DNA of 64,000 bases from Flavobacteriaceae bacterium CP2B (GCA_001683825.1 LXTR01000019.1:1-64000), one strand, 5' to 3'. Shown: positions 34,739 through 43,695, numbered from the stretch's first letter. Numbers and translations are program-made. Notes: generated from the sequence alone by a model not told the origin.

Positions 34739-34746
34739 TACCTTTG
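34739..34746 (+). promoter_or_regulatory. Candidate -7 box TACCTTTG for the Fur-family gene
   Basis: A perfect TAnnTTTG match, 10 bases after the spoT stop and 24 bases before the ATG at 34771. It overlaps an in-frame TTG that could be mistaken for a start codon. Confidence 0.45.
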
Positions 34747-34770
34747 CAGGGCAATGCTGTGAACGTTACC

Positions 34771-35223
34771 ATGGGGAATAAGGATCAAGAAATTGTAAAA
34801 AATGTTTTTACGGCCTTTCTGGAAGAAAACGGGCATCGAAAGACGCCCGAACGCTACGCAATACTCCAGGAAATCTATGAAAGCGAAGAGCATTTTGATA
34901 TAGAATCACTCTATATCAACATGAAGAACAAGAACTACCGTGTTAGCAGGGCTACCCTGTACAATACCATAGAGTTACTACTGGAGTGCAAGTTGGTGAG
35001 AAAACACCAGTTTGGGAAGAACCAGGCGCAGTATGAAAAATCGTATTTTGACCGGCAGCATGACCACGTAATCCTCACGGATACGGGCGAGGTGGTCGAG
35101 TTCTGCGATCCGCGAATCCAGTCGATCAAAAAAACCATCGAAGAGGTTTTTGACATCAAGATCACCAACCACTCGCTTTACTTCTACGGTACGAGAAACA
35201 AAGAGCAAAAAGCTAATAACTAA
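34771..35223 (+). CDS. Fur-family transcriptional regulator
   Basis: A 150-residue Fur-type winged-helix repressor: DNA-binding part (~1-85; [21 protein letters not shown] and [18 protein letters not shown]) and a dimerisation/metal part with [22 protein letters not shown]. The HDH ligands and the Glu/Asp ligands of the regulatory metal site are there, but the structural CxxC pair of E. coli Fur (xCxxCG after HDH) is replaced by TDTG, and no C-terminal CxxC exists. It may sense iron, zinc or peroxide. I start at ATG 34771, downstream of the promoter box. It stands between spoT and purA, 26 bp before the latter. Confidence 0.87.
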   Translation: MGNKDQEIVKNVFTAFLEENGHRKTPERYAILQEIYESEEHFDIESLYINMKNKNYRVSRATLYNTIELLLECKLVRKHQFGKNQAQYEKSYFDRQHDHVILTDTGEVVEFCDPRIQSIKKTIEEVFDIKITNHSLYFYGTRNKEQKANN

Positions 35224-35249
35224 CCACTTTTTTTAACGGATACTTATTC

Positions 35250-36521
35250 ATGGCGGTAGATTTACTACTAGGATTACAATGGGGAGACGAGGGCAAAGGA
35301 AAAATCGTTGACGTACTGACCAAACACTATGATATTATCGCTAGGTTCCAGGGGGGGCCTAACGCCGGACACACCCTGGAATTTGACGGGATCAAGCACG
35401 TCCTTCACACCATCCCCTCCGGGATTTTTCACGAGAAAGCCATCAATGTGGTGGGCAATGGGGTGGTGATAGACCCGGTAATCTTCTGCAAGGAGTTGCG
35501 GAACCTTGAAAAATTCAATATCGATATCCCCGGGCGCTTGCTCATCTCCCGCAAAGCACACCTTATACTGCCTACCCACCGCTTGCTGGACGCCGCTTCC
35601 GAGGCCGCAAAAGGAAAAGCGAAAATCGGTTCTACCCTAAAGGGCATCGGGCCCACCTACATGGACAAAACCGGCAGGAATGGGATGCGCGTAGGCGACC
35701 TGGAGTTAGACCGGTGGAAAGAAAAATACCGGGCCCTTGCCAACAAACACGAAGCCATGATCCACTTCTACGACGTGGACATTCAATACAACCTTAAAGA
35801 GCTGGAAGCAGAATTCTTTGCTGCGGTAGAAGCGCTTAAAAAGATGAGCATCATAGACAGCGAGGAATACCTGTACCAGGCGCAACAGGCCAAAAAGAAA
35901 ATCCTGGCCGAGGGAGCACAAGGGTCCATGCTGGATATTGATTTTGGTACCTACCCCTACGTCACCTCCTCCAATACCACAGCCGCAGGGGCCTGTACGG
36001 GCCTGGGCGTGGCCCCCAATGCCATTGGGGAGGTATACGGGATATTCAAGGCCTACGCCACCCGCGTGGGAAGCGGGCCCTTCCCCACTGAGCTTTTTGA
36101 CGAAGACGGGGCCACCATGGCGCGTGTCGGGAACGAATTCGGGGCTACCACCGGCAGGCCCAGGCGTTGCGGGTGGCTGGATTTGGTCGCCCTGAAATAC
36201 GCGGTACGCATCAACGGGGTGACCCAACTGATGATGATGAAGGCCGATGTGCTGAGTGGCATGGAAAAGATCAAAGTCTGCACCGGCTACCATTACCAGG
36301 GACAACAGATTACCCACCTCCCCTACAACATCGAAGCCGAAAACGTCACCCCGATTTACAAGGAATTGGCCGGCTGGCAAAAAGACCTGACTGGTTTGAG
36401 CAAGGCCTCCGAACTCCCTGAAACACTCAACCAGTATATCGCCTTCCTGGAAAAGGAACTGGAAGTGCCCATTAAATTGGTATCGGTGGGGCCAGACCGT
36501 ACCCAGACCATAGAACGGTAG
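35250..36521 (+). CDS. purA: Adenylosuccinate synthetase
   Basis: A 423-residue GTP-dependent ligase converting IMP and aspartate to adenylosuccinate, the first committed step to AMP. The P-loop-like GLQWGDEGKGK is at residues 8-18, with the GGPNAGHT loop, the STLKGIGPTYMDKTGRNG IMP loop and the C-terminal TTTGRPRRCGWLD-type aspartate loop (here ATTGRPRRCGW). Length is typical. PurA is a known target of ppGpp inhibition, and spoT lies two genes upstream. The ATG comes 26 bases after the Fur-family stop, without an obvious separate promoter. Confidence 0.96.
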   Translation: MAVDLLLGLQWGDEGKGKIVDVLTKHYDIIARFQGGPNAGHTLEFDGIKHVLHTIPSGIFHEKAINVVGNGVVIDPVIFCKELRNLEKFNIDIPGRLLISRKAHLILPTHRLLDAASEAAKGKAKIGSTLKGIGPTYMDKTGRNGMRVGDLELDRWKEKYRALANKHEAMIHFYDVDIQYNLKELEAEFFAAVEALKKMSIIDSEEYLYQAQQAKKKILAEGAQGSMLDIDFGTYPYVTSSNTTAAGACTGLGVAPNAIGEVYGIFKAYATRVGSGPFPTELFDEDGATMARVGNEFGATTGRPRRCGWLDLVALKYAVRINGVTQLMMMKADVLSGMEKIKVCTGYHYQGQQITHLPYNIEAENVTPIYKELAGWQKDLTGLSKASELPETLNQYIAFLEKELEVPIKLVSVGPDRTQTIER

Positions 36522-36561
36522 AACGCCTTATTCCCAATAAAATCCTAAATACCAGGGCAGG

Positions 36562-36593
36562 TTGGCCTTCTCCTCTAAAATATCCTATTTTTG
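36562..36593 (+). promoter_or_regulatory. Promoter of the OstA-like gene: TTG-N21-TATTTTTG
   Basis: TTG at 36562-36564, a 21-base spacer and TATTTTTG at 36586-36593 match both elements of the Bacteroidota consensus. The box ends 15 bases before the TTG start codon at 36609 and overlaps the more upstream in-frame TTG at 36591, which excludes that codon as the start. Confidence 0.6.
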
Positions 36594-36608
36594 GGCAAAT
36601 TTTCAGAC

Positions 36609-38306
36609 TTGAAAAGCGTGCTCTTCCTCTTAGCGGTTGCCCTGACGACCCCTGCATTGTTGGCCCAGGCCGATACCACTGCGGTCAAGCAGATCAACAT
36701 TGTCTACGGGGCCAACTTTACGAAGGACGAAGCACAATACCCCGGGGCCTCGATCTTCAGCAAGGACGAACGCCAGGTGCAGTTTGAACACCAGGGTGCC
36801 GACCTCTGGTGCGATATCGCCATCTTTTACCAGAAGGAGAACAAACTCAAGGCGATAGGCAATATCCGCCTGCAACAAGGAGATTCCGTGCAAATGACCA
36901 GTGGGAAGATCGATTACGACGGGGACAAGAAACTGGCCAAGGCCTGGGAATCAGTGGTGCTGAAAAATGCCGACATGACCCTGCGTACCGACACCCTGTA
37001 TTTTGACCGTGAACGCCAGGAATCGTACTACAACCATGGGGGTACCATCGTTGATTCGGTAAATACGCTCACCAGTGAGGTGGGGCGCTACTATATGGTC
37101 CCCAAAAAATACCAGTTCCTCGACAGCGTTCTGATCCGCAACCCAGATTACACCCTGGAGTCGCGGCGGCTGGATTACTACACCACTTCCAGGAATGCCT
37201 ATATGTACGGCCCCTCTACCATTACCGGGAAAACCTATAAACTGTACTGTGAACGCGGGTTTTACGATACGAAAGTGGAAAGTGGGTATGGTATCAAAAA
37301 TACGAGGATCGACTACAACAACCGGATTATCGAGGGCGATAGCGTGTATTTTGACAAGGCTTCGCAATTTGCGTCCGCGACCAACAATATTCAGGTAACC
37401 GATACCATCAACAAGGGCGTCATCCGTGCCCATTACGCAGAGGTTTTCAAGGCGCGCGACTCGGTATTCGCTACCAAGAGGGCCGTTTCCGTCAGCCTGG
37501 TGCAGCAAGACTCCCTCTATATGCACGGCGATACCCTGATGGTTACCGGAAAACCTGACGCACGTATCCTCAGGGCCTTCCGCAACGCGAAATTTTACAA
37601 GACCGACCTCAGCGGGAAATGCGATTCCATCCATTTTGAACAAAAGACCGGGATCACCCAACTGATCCGGAACCCGATCCTTTGGAATGTGGAAAACCAG
37701 ATGACCGGAGACAGCATCCACCTGCTCTCCGACCTGGAGACCGAGCAGCTAGATTCCCTGAGGGTCATCAACAACGCCTTTATCATCTCACAGGATACCA
37801 TCGGCATGACGGGCTTCAACCAGGCCAAGGGGAAGGACCTGTTTGGGAAATTTATCGAAAACGAACTCAAAATCGTCGACCTGGTAAAAAACACCGAGGT
37901 CATCTACTACCTGTACAATGATGCGCAGGAACTCATCGGCATCAACAAAACCATTTGCAGTGCCATCCGGATGACCCTTGCGGATAATGATATTGAAGAC
38001 ATCACCTTTTTAACCAATCCCGATGGCGATATCTTCCCCGAAACCGAGCTGCCCGAAAACAGTCGCAAGTTGAAAGGGTTTGTCTGGCGGGGAGACGAGC
38101 GTATCCGGGAGATGGAGGATATCTTTGACGAAGACGACAACAACATCAGCCTGGTAAATATACGGGGGATTGACAATCCTATCGACATTGATGCGGAAGA
38201 AGCGGAACGCAGCCAAAATGAAGGCGACCCTGTAAATACCGGACAGGCCCCAAACAACAAAGCAACCGTCCCTCCGGGGAAACCCGGGGCACAAAAAGGT
38301 GGATAA
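36609..38306 (+). CDS. OstA/LptA-like periplasmic LPS-transport protein
   Basis: A 565-residue secreted protein. The signal peptide spans ~1-19 (SVLFLLAVALTTPALLAQ). A long series of beta strands of the OstA/LptA jelly-roll type follows; typical repeats are DGDKKLAKAWESVVLKNADMT and VNTLTSEVGRYYMVPKKY. It is far longer than E. coli LptA (185 aa), as usual for the Bacteroidota OstA-like protein, and would extend the periplasmic bridge carrying LPS or a similar lipid outward; lptB lies at 61.8 kb. The C-terminal ~40 residues are acidic then Pro/Gly-rich. The start is TTG 36609, placed by the promoter upstream and by the signal peptide. Confidence 0.83.
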   Translation: MKSVLFLLAVALTTPALLAQADTTAVKQINIVYGANFTKDEAQYPGASIFSKDERQVQFEHQGADLWCDIAIFYQKENKLKAIGNIRLQQGDSVQMTSGKIDYDGDKKLAKAWESVVLKNADMTLRTDTLYFDRERQESYYNHGGTIVDSVNTLTSEVGRYYMVPKKYQFLDSVLIRNPDYTLESRRLDYYTTSRNAYMYGPSTITGKTYKLYCERGFYDTKVESGYGIKNTRIDYNNRIIEGDSVYFDKASQFASATNNIQVTDTINKGVIRAHYAEVFKARDSVFATKRAVSVSLVQQDSLYMHGDTLMVTGKPDARILRAFRNAKFYKTDLSGKCDSIHFEQKTGITQLIRNPILWNVENQMTGDSIHLLSDLETEQLDSLRVINNAFIISQDTIGMTGFNQAKGKDLFGKFIENELKIVDLVKNTEVIYYLYNDAQELIGINKTICSAIRMTLADNDIEDITFLTNPDGDIFPETELPENSRKLKGFVWRGDERIREMEDIFDEDDNNISLVNIRGIDNPIDIDAEEAERSQNEGDPVNTGQAPNNKATVPPGKPGAQKGG

Positions 38307-38312
38307 GTTGGT

Positions 38313-39488
38313 ATGAAGGATGACTTTTACACATATCAGGCGCAGACCAGCCCCCACCCCCTTTCCCTGGAAATAGCCCGAGCATCGGGTTGTTACCTGT
38401 ATGACACCGGGGGCCGGGCCCACCTAGACTTTGTAGCCGGGGTATCGGCCTGCAGCCTGGGGCATTGCCACCCGGCCGTGGTAAAAGCCATACAGGAACA
38501 GGCGGCGGCCTATATGCATGTCATGGTCTACGGGGAATATATTCTGTCGCCGGCCGTGGCCCTGACCAAAAAACTCGCCTCCCTCCTGCCCGAAGGCCTG
38601 GAGACGACCTATCTTGTGAATTCGGGAACCGAAGCTATGGAAGGCGCCCTGAAGTTGGCCAGGAGGGCGACGGGGCGCAGTGGCCTGGTAGCGGCTCACG
38701 GGGCCTATCACGGAAACACCATGGGAAGCCTGAGCCTGATGGACTTTGAGGAACGCAAGGCCCCCTTCAGGCCCTTACTTCCCGATGTGCGCTTTATCCA
38801 CTTCAACAAGGAGGAAGACCTGGAAAAAATCAACCACCACACCGCGGCCGTGGTATTGGAGACCATACAGGGTGGTGCCGGTTTCGTATTGCCTGAAGCC
38901 GGATACCTGAAAAAGGTCAGGGAACGCTGTACGGCGGTGGGGGCCCTGTTGATCCTGGATGAAGTCCAGCCCGGGTTTGGCCGTACCGGTACACTCTTCG
39001 CCTTTGAGCATTATGATTGTGTTCCGGATATCCTGGTCATGGGTAAAGGAATGGCATCTGGCCTCCCGGTAGGCGCCTTTACCGCCAGCAAATCGCTCAT
39101 GCAGCGGTTAAGTGAGCGTCCTGAATTGGGCCATATTACCACTTTTGGGGGCAACCCCGTCATCGCCGCCGCCGCCTTGGCCACCCTGGAGGAGATTAGC
39201 GAAAGTGGGGTCATGGATGGGATAGCGGCCAGGGAAGCACGCTTCAGGGAACGCCTGAAGCACCCCTTGATTAAAGAGATACGGGGCAGGGGGCTAATGC
39301 TAGCCCCCATCCTGGAAAGCCGGGAACTCACCGATGCCGTGATATTGAAATGCGCGGAAAGAGGCCTGGTACTCTTTTGGTTGCTGTTTGAGCCCAAAGC
39401 GCTGCGAATATCACCCCCGCTAACCATTACCCTGGAAGAAATTGACCGCGGTTGCGACATACTTTTAGGGGTCCTCGATACGTTTTAA
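38313..39488 (+). CDS. Class III PLP-dependent aminotransferase
   Basis: A 391-residue fold-type I aminotransferase of the ornithine/acetylornithine/GABA group. Visible marks: GVSACSLGHCHPAVVKA near the N-terminus, SGTEAMEGALKLAR, AYHGNTMGSLSL, the Asp binding the pyridine nitrogen in LILDEVQPGFGRTG, and the PLP lysine K245 in VMGKGMASGLPVGAF. The substrate is not decided by these motifs; no arginine or other amino-acid genes are adjacent. It begins 6 bp after the OstA-like stop and is probably in the same unit, a pairing without an obvious metabolic reason. Confidence 0.88.
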   Translation: MKDDFYTYQAQTSPHPLSLEIARASGCYLYDTGGRAHLDFVAGVSACSLGHCHPAVVKAIQEQAAAYMHVMVYGEYILSPAVALTKKLASLLPEGLETTYLVNSGTEAMEGALKLARRATGRSGLVAAHGAYHGNTMGSLSLMDFEERKAPFRPLLPDVRFIHFNKEEDLEKINHHTAAVVLETIQGGAGFVLPEAGYLKKVRERCTAVGALLILDEVQPGFGRTGTLFAFEHYDCVPDILVMGKGMASGLPVGAFTASKSLMQRLSERPELGHITTFGGNPVIAAAALATLEEISESGVMDGIAAREARFRERLKHPLIKEIRGRGLMLAPILESRELTDAVILKCAERGLVLFWLLFEPKALRISPPLTITLEEIDRGCDILLGVLDTF

Positions 39489-39593
39489 TAGCAGGTTGTT
39501 AACTATTTTGTTAATAAGAATGACCCTTTTCGAAAAAATGAAAGGTCTTAAAATGGCTAATTTTAAGTCCATAGTAGAACCAAACCCGATTCT
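39489..39593 (+). other. Intergenic region before the TPR protein
   Basis: 105 AT-rich bases. GTTAAC and GTTAA occur as partial inverted repeats around ACTATTTT. TAATTTTA at ~39560 is a one-mismatch -7 box. No strong terminator is evident after the aminotransferase. Confidence 0.3.
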
Positions 39594-40994
39594 ATGGCGT
39601 TAGACCCTAACGAACAATCCAGCCAACCCATAGCGAAGTTTGAATCCATGTTGAAGACTGACGATGTCTATTTCTTTGATGCGGAAGACTTCGAAGACAT
39701 TATCCACCACTATCTGAACATTGGAAAGATATCCCTCGCCAAAAAAGCAATTAAAATCAGTTTGCTGCAGCATCCTGACGCGACCGAGCTGAAGCTCTTG
39801 GATGTGGAGGTGATGGTTTTTGAGAACAAGCTGGAAACCGCTGAAAAGATATTGGATGAACTGCAGCGGATAGATGCCCACAATGAGGAAATATACATCC
39901 AACGTGCCAATATCTTTTCCAAAAAAGACAACCACGAGGCGGCAGTAAACCTGTTGAACAAGGCGTTGGAACTATCGGAAGACAGTTTTGACATCTATTC
40001 GCTCCTGGGGATGGAATACCTGTTTATGGATGATTTTGAAATGGCCAAGGTACATTTCATGCGGTGCCTGGATTTTGACGACCAGGACTATTCCTCGCTC
40101 TATAATGTGATCTACTGCTTTGAGTTCCTGGAAGACTATGACGGGGCGATCCACTACCTGAATGAGTACCTCGAAAGGAACCCCTATTGCCAGGTAGCCT
40201 GGCACCAGTTGGGGAAACAGTATGTTACCAAGGAAATGTACAAGGAGGCCCAGGCAGCCTTTGATTTCGCCATTTATTCCGACGACACCTTCATTGGCGC
40301 CTATTTTGAAAAAGGCAAGGTCCTGGAGCAACTGGGCCGGTACGACGAAGCCATAGAAAACTACGAAACCACCATTACCATAGAAGACCCCACTTCCCAT
40401 GCATACCTGCGTATGGGCGTTTGCCATGAAAAACTGAGGAATGATGACATGGCAAAATTCTACTATTACAAAACGGTGCATGAAGATCCCCTGCTGGACA
40501 AAGGATGGCTCGCCATTACCGATTTTTATTTCAGGAAGCGGAATTTTAAACGGGCGCTGTATTATATCAACAAGGCCATAAATATTGACGGGGAAAACCC
40601 CCTCTACTGGAAAAAATGCGCGATGATCCATGCCGCCCTCAAAAATTATGACGAAGCCGATTACGCTTTCAAGCAAAGTGTCGACCTGGGCAATTACGAA
40701 CTGGAGACCTGGCTGGGCTGGGCAGAGGTGGTCGCCCGCAACGAGGAACTGGATGCGGCCCGGCAGATCCTGACCCAGGGCCTGGAATTCTACCCGGAAA
40801 GTGCCGAGCTGGAATATAAAATGACGGGGATCCTACTGATGATGAACGACCTGATCAACGCACAGCTGCGTTTTATAAAGGCACTTAAATCAGACTATTC
40901 CAAACTGCCGCTTTTTGAGAAAGGCTTCCCCTCCTACTTCAAATCAGACTGGGCCCAGAACATTATCTCGGGGATTCGGAAAGCTTCCAAATAA
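39594..40994 (+). CDS. Cytoplasmic tetratricopeptide repeat protein
   Basis: A 466-residue all-helical protein with no signal peptide or membrane span. At least eight TPR units are recognisable from residue ~40 to ~440; clear examples contain AEKILDELQRIDAHNEEIYI, EAAVNLLNKALELSEDSFDI, YDEAIENYETTITIEDPTSH and FKRALYYINKAINIDGENPL. It is an acidic protein with many Asp/Glu in turns. TPR arrays are protein-binding scaffolds; partners are unknown. Homologues are conserved across Flavobacteriaceae at this length. The following DUF368 gene has its own promoter box. Confidence 0.83.
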   Translation: MALDPNEQSSQPIAKFESMLKTDDVYFFDAEDFEDIIHHYLNIGKISLAKKAIKISLLQHPDATELKLLDVEVMVFENKLETAEKILDELQRIDAHNEEIYIQRANIFSKKDNHEAAVNLLNKALELSEDSFDIYSLLGMEYLFMDDFEMAKVHFMRCLDFDDQDYSSLYNVIYCFEFLEDYDGAIHYLNEYLERNPYCQVAWHQLGKQYVTKEMYKEAQAAFDFAIYSDDTFIGAYFEKGKVLEQLGRYDEAIENYETTITIEDPTSHAYLRMGVCHEKLRNDDMAKFYYYKTVHEDPLLDKGWLAITDFYFRKRNFKRALYYINKAINIDGENPLYWKKCAMIHAALKNYDEADYAFKQSVDLGNYELETWLGWAEVVARNEELDAARQILTQGLEFYPESAELEYKMTGILLMMNDLINAQLRFIKALKSDYSKLPLFEKGFPSYFKSDWAQNIISGIRKASK

Positions 40995-40999
40995 AGAAC

Positions 41000-41007
41000 T
41001 ACTTTTG
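41000..41007 (+). promoter_or_regulatory. Candidate -7 box TACTTTTG for the DUF368 pair
   Basis: A perfect TAnnTTTG match 6 bases after the TPR-gene stop codon and 14 bases before the DUF368 ATG, followed by a T-rich leader. Confidence 0.5.
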
Positions 41008-41021
41008 TTTTTTATTTTTTT

Positions 41022-41939
41022 ATGGGAAAGCGCAACCGATTAGATTATATAATACTTGCCCTGAAAGGAATGGCCATGGGAGCGGCCGATGTGGTCCCGG
41101 GCGTTTCCGGGGGCACCATCGCCTTCATTTCGGGAATCTACGAGGAACTCATTTCGTCCATTAACGGGGTGAACTTTTCCCTGGTTACCACCTGGAAAAA
41201 AGAAGGTTTCCTCGCTTTTTGGAACAAGGTCAACGGGGGGTTTCTGCTGTCCCTCGTCATTGGTATCGGTATCAGCGTGGCCTCCCTGGCGAAATTCATC
41301 AGCTGGTTGCTGGAGAACCAACCCGTACTGCTTTGGTCCTTCTTTTTTGGATTGGTCCTGGCCAGTATCTTCATCGTGGCACGATCCATTGAACGCTGGA
41401 ACCTGGGGGTCATCTTTACCCTGCTCGGCGGTGCGGGGCTGGCCTGGTATATTACCTCCCTGCCGCCTATTGAAAATACGGCCAGTTTGCCCTTCCTCTT
41501 CCTCTCGGGCGCCCTGGCCATATGCGCCATGATCCTTCCGGGAATTTCCGGCGCATTTATCCTGGTACTTTTGGGTTCTTATAAAACCGTCCTCGATGCC
41601 GTACACCAACGGAACCTCTTGCTACTGCTTACCGTTGCCCTGGGGGCGTTGTTTGGCCTGCTTAGTTTTGCCCGCCTGCTGAAATGGATGTTCAACCACT
41701 ACAAAGACCTTACCCTTGCTTTGCTTACAGGGTTCATCGTGGGTTCGCTAAACAAAATCTGGCCATGGAAAGCCGTGCTGGAATCGCGGGTATACGGCGA
41801 TAAATTAATCGCCGTCAGGGAAGCGAACGTATCTCCGTTCACCTATGCGGGCGATTCGCAATTAGTCCTGGCCACGGTTTTAGGTATCCTGGGTTTTTCC
41901 CTTATTTTTATACTCGAAAAACTGGCCTCAAAAAAGTAA
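41022..41939 (+). CDS. DUF368 membrane protein (polyprenyl-phosphate transporter-like), copy 1
   Basis: A 305-residue integral membrane protein with about eight to ten hydrophobic segments. The DUF368 hallmarks are GMAMGAADVVPGVSGGTIAFISGIYEELI-like at the N-terminus (GAADVVPGVSGGT ~20-32) and a second inverted-repeat copy AICAMILPGISGAFILVLLGSY (~165-186). DUF368 proteins (PopT) were shown in other bacteria to return undecaprenyl phosphate to the cytoplasmic face of the membrane for reuse in envelope synthesis. A second paralogue begins 12 bp downstream. The ATG is 14 bases after a perfect promoter box. Confidence 0.88.
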   Translation: MGKRNRLDYIILALKGMAMGAADVVPGVSGGTIAFISGIYEELISSINGVNFSLVTTWKKEGFLAFWNKVNGGFLLSLVIGIGISVASLAKFISWLLENQPVLLWSFFFGLVLASIFIVARSIERWNLGVIFTLLGGAGLAWYITSLPPIENTASLPFLFLSGALAICAMILPGISGAFILVLLGSYKTVLDAVHQRNLLLLLTVALGALFGLLSFARLLKWMFNHYKDLTLALLTGFIVGSLNKIWPWKAVLESRVYGDKLIAVREANVSPFTYAGDSQLVLATVLGILGFSLIFILEKLASKK

Positions 41940-41951
41940 TCTCCTCTACCC

Positions 41952-42971
41952 ATGCACCAGCCCAGATCCTTAATGGACAAGTTTTTTTTGTTTGTAAAGG
42001 GGCTCTGTATGGGCGCAGCGAACAAGGTACCCGGGGTTTCGGGGGGCATTGTCGCCTTTGTTGTCGGGTTTTATGAAGAATTCATCTATTCCCTGCAAAA
42101 GGTCAACCTGAAAGCATTAAAGCTCCTGGTAAATGGCAGGTTTAGCAGCTTTTACCGGTATGTCAACGGCACCTTCCTCAGCTTTCTGATTGCGGGCATG
42201 CTTTTTAGCTATTTCAGTGTCTCCAAGCTACTGGATTATTTCCTGGAACAAAAGGAGTTGTACGTATGGGCGGCGTTTTTTGGCATGATCATCGGCTCGA
42301 TTTACTACATCGGCAAGGACTTTGAAAACTGGAACAAGAAGACCATCCCGGCCGGGATCCTGGGCCTGGTGATCGGGATTTCCATCAGTTTTTTAAGCCC
42401 GGCCAAGGAGAACGATAACCTTTGGTTTATTTTCCTATGCGGCATGATCAGCGTATCCGGGATGACCCTTCCGGGGCTATCCGGGTCCTTTATCCTGATC
42501 CTGCTGGGAAACTATGTACTGTTGCTTGTAGATTCCGTGAATTCACTCTACGATACCATGGCAGAACTGCTACAGGGCGATTTCAGCTTTACGACCAACC
42601 AAAAAAGACTTGAAACACTACGGATACTCGCGGTTTTCACCGCCGGGTCCGCCGCTGGCCTGGTGTCCTTGTCACACCTGCTTGGCTATGTCCTCAAACA
42701 CTTTAAACACCTGACCACCGCGGTGATCCTGGGTTTTATCACCGGTTCCCTGGGGGTGGTCTGGCCCTGGAAAAGGACCATCTTTATGCAGGCCGCCGAC
42801 GGGAGCCCTATCCTGGATTCCAATGGCGACAAGATCATTATCAACTACCAGCGCTACCTCCCCGACATGTCCCTTTCGGAAACCTGGTGGGCGGTGCTGC
42901 TGGTCGGGATGGGGGTTCTGGTGTTGCTGGGACTCGACTGGTACGGTAAAAACAGACAAAACAATGGCTAA
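41952..42971 (+). CDS. DUF368 membrane protein (polyprenyl-phosphate transporter-like), copy 2
   Basis: A 339-residue paralogue of the preceding gene. Its N-terminal hallmark reads GLCMGAANKVPGVSGGIVAF (Asp replaced by Asn-Lys, Thr by Ile) and its second repeat is SVSGMTLPGLSGSFILILLGNY. It is longer because of an extra loop between the last helices (around QAADGSPILDSNGDK). Divergence in the first hallmark suggests either a different lipid substrate or a heteromeric partner for copy 1. It follows copy 1 after 12 bp and overlaps aroE by 8 bp. Confidence 0.87.
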   Translation: MHQPRSLMDKFFLFVKGLCMGAANKVPGVSGGIVAFVVGFYEEFIYSLQKVNLKALKLLVNGRFSSFYRYVNGTFLSFLIAGMLFSYFSVSKLLDYFLEQKELYVWAAFFGMIIGSIYYIGKDFENWNKKTIPAGILGLVIGISISFLSPAKENDNLWFIFLCGMISVSGMTLPGLSGSFILILLGNYVLLLVDSVNSLYDTMAELLQGDFSFTTNQKRLETLRILAVFTAGSAAGLVSLSHLLGYVLKHFKHLTTAVILGFITGSLGVVWPWKRTIFMQAADGSPILDSNGDKIIINYQRYLPDMSLSETWWAVLLVGMGVLVLLGLDWYGKNRQNNG

Positions 42972-43695
42972 ATTCGGACTTGTCGGCAAGCATATCTCCT
43001 ACTCTTTTTCAAAGGGATATTTCCACCGCAAATTTTCGGAGCTGCAGTTGGCAGGCTACCGGTACGAAAACTTCGACCTGGAGTCTATCGAGGAGTTCCC
43101 CGATATGTTGCGCAACAACCCCGGGCTTGTGGGGCTAAACGTGACCATTCCCTACAAGGAGGCCATCATTCCCTATTTGGATGAATTGGATGTGGAAGCC
43201 GCCAGGATAGGGGCGGTAAACACGATCAAAATCGGGGCCGGGGGACTCAAAGGGTATAATACCGATGCTTACGGCTTTCAAAAATCCCTGGAACCCCTGT
43301 TGCGGGGGCAACATAAAAAGGCTCTGATCCTTGGGACGGGTGGCGCCTCCAAGGCCGTTGCCCATGTCTTCAGGTCGCTCTCCATTGCCTTCAGGTACGT
43401 ATCGCGCCAACCGGGCCCAGGCCAATTGTCCTATGAATCCCTCGGGGAAGACATCATGAATTCGCATGCAATCATTGTGAACACCACCCCCCTGGGTACC
43501 CATCCCAATATCAGCGAGAAACCTTTGGTTCCCTATGATCTGATCAGCCCGGACCACCTGCTTTTCGACCTGATCTACAATCCGGAAAAAACAGCCTTTT
43601 TACAGGAAGGCGAAAAACGGGGCGCCCAAATTAAAAACGGCCTCAGGATGCTGGAATTGCAAGCCGAAAAGGCCTGGGAAATCTGGAATTCATAG
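42964..43695 (+). CDS. aroE: Shikimate dehydrogenase
   Basis: A 243-residue NADP-dependent dehydrogenase converting 3-dehydroshikimate to shikimate in aromatic amino-acid synthesis. The substrate domain has the ISYSFS segment and catalytic K65 in NVTIPYKEA; D101 in GYNTDAYGF is the paired acid, at almost the same positions as in E. coli AroE. The nucleotide loop is LGTGGASKAV. The protein is short (E. coli 272 aa), typical of Bacteroidota. The ATG at 42964 overlaps the DUF368 stop by 8 bp; farther upstream in-frame starts lie wholly in that gene and add unrelated sequence. Confidence 0.94.
   Translation: MAKFGLVGKHISYSFSKGYFHRKFSELQLAGYRYENFDLESIEEFPDMLRNNPGLVGLNVTIPYKEAIIPYLDELDVEAARIGAVNTIKIGAGGLKGYNTDAYGFQKSLEPLLRGQHKKALILGTGGASKAVAHVFRSLSIAFRYVSRQPGPGQLSYESLGEDIMNSHAIIVNTTPLGTHPNISEKPLVPYDLISPDHLLFDLIYNPEKTAFLQEGEKRGAQIKNGLRMLELQAEKAWEIWNS

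Noticed and set aside
34744-34770. Longer Fur-family protein starting at TTG 34744
   Set aside because: That codon lies inside a perfect promoter box (34739-34746), so it would not be transcribed from that promoter.
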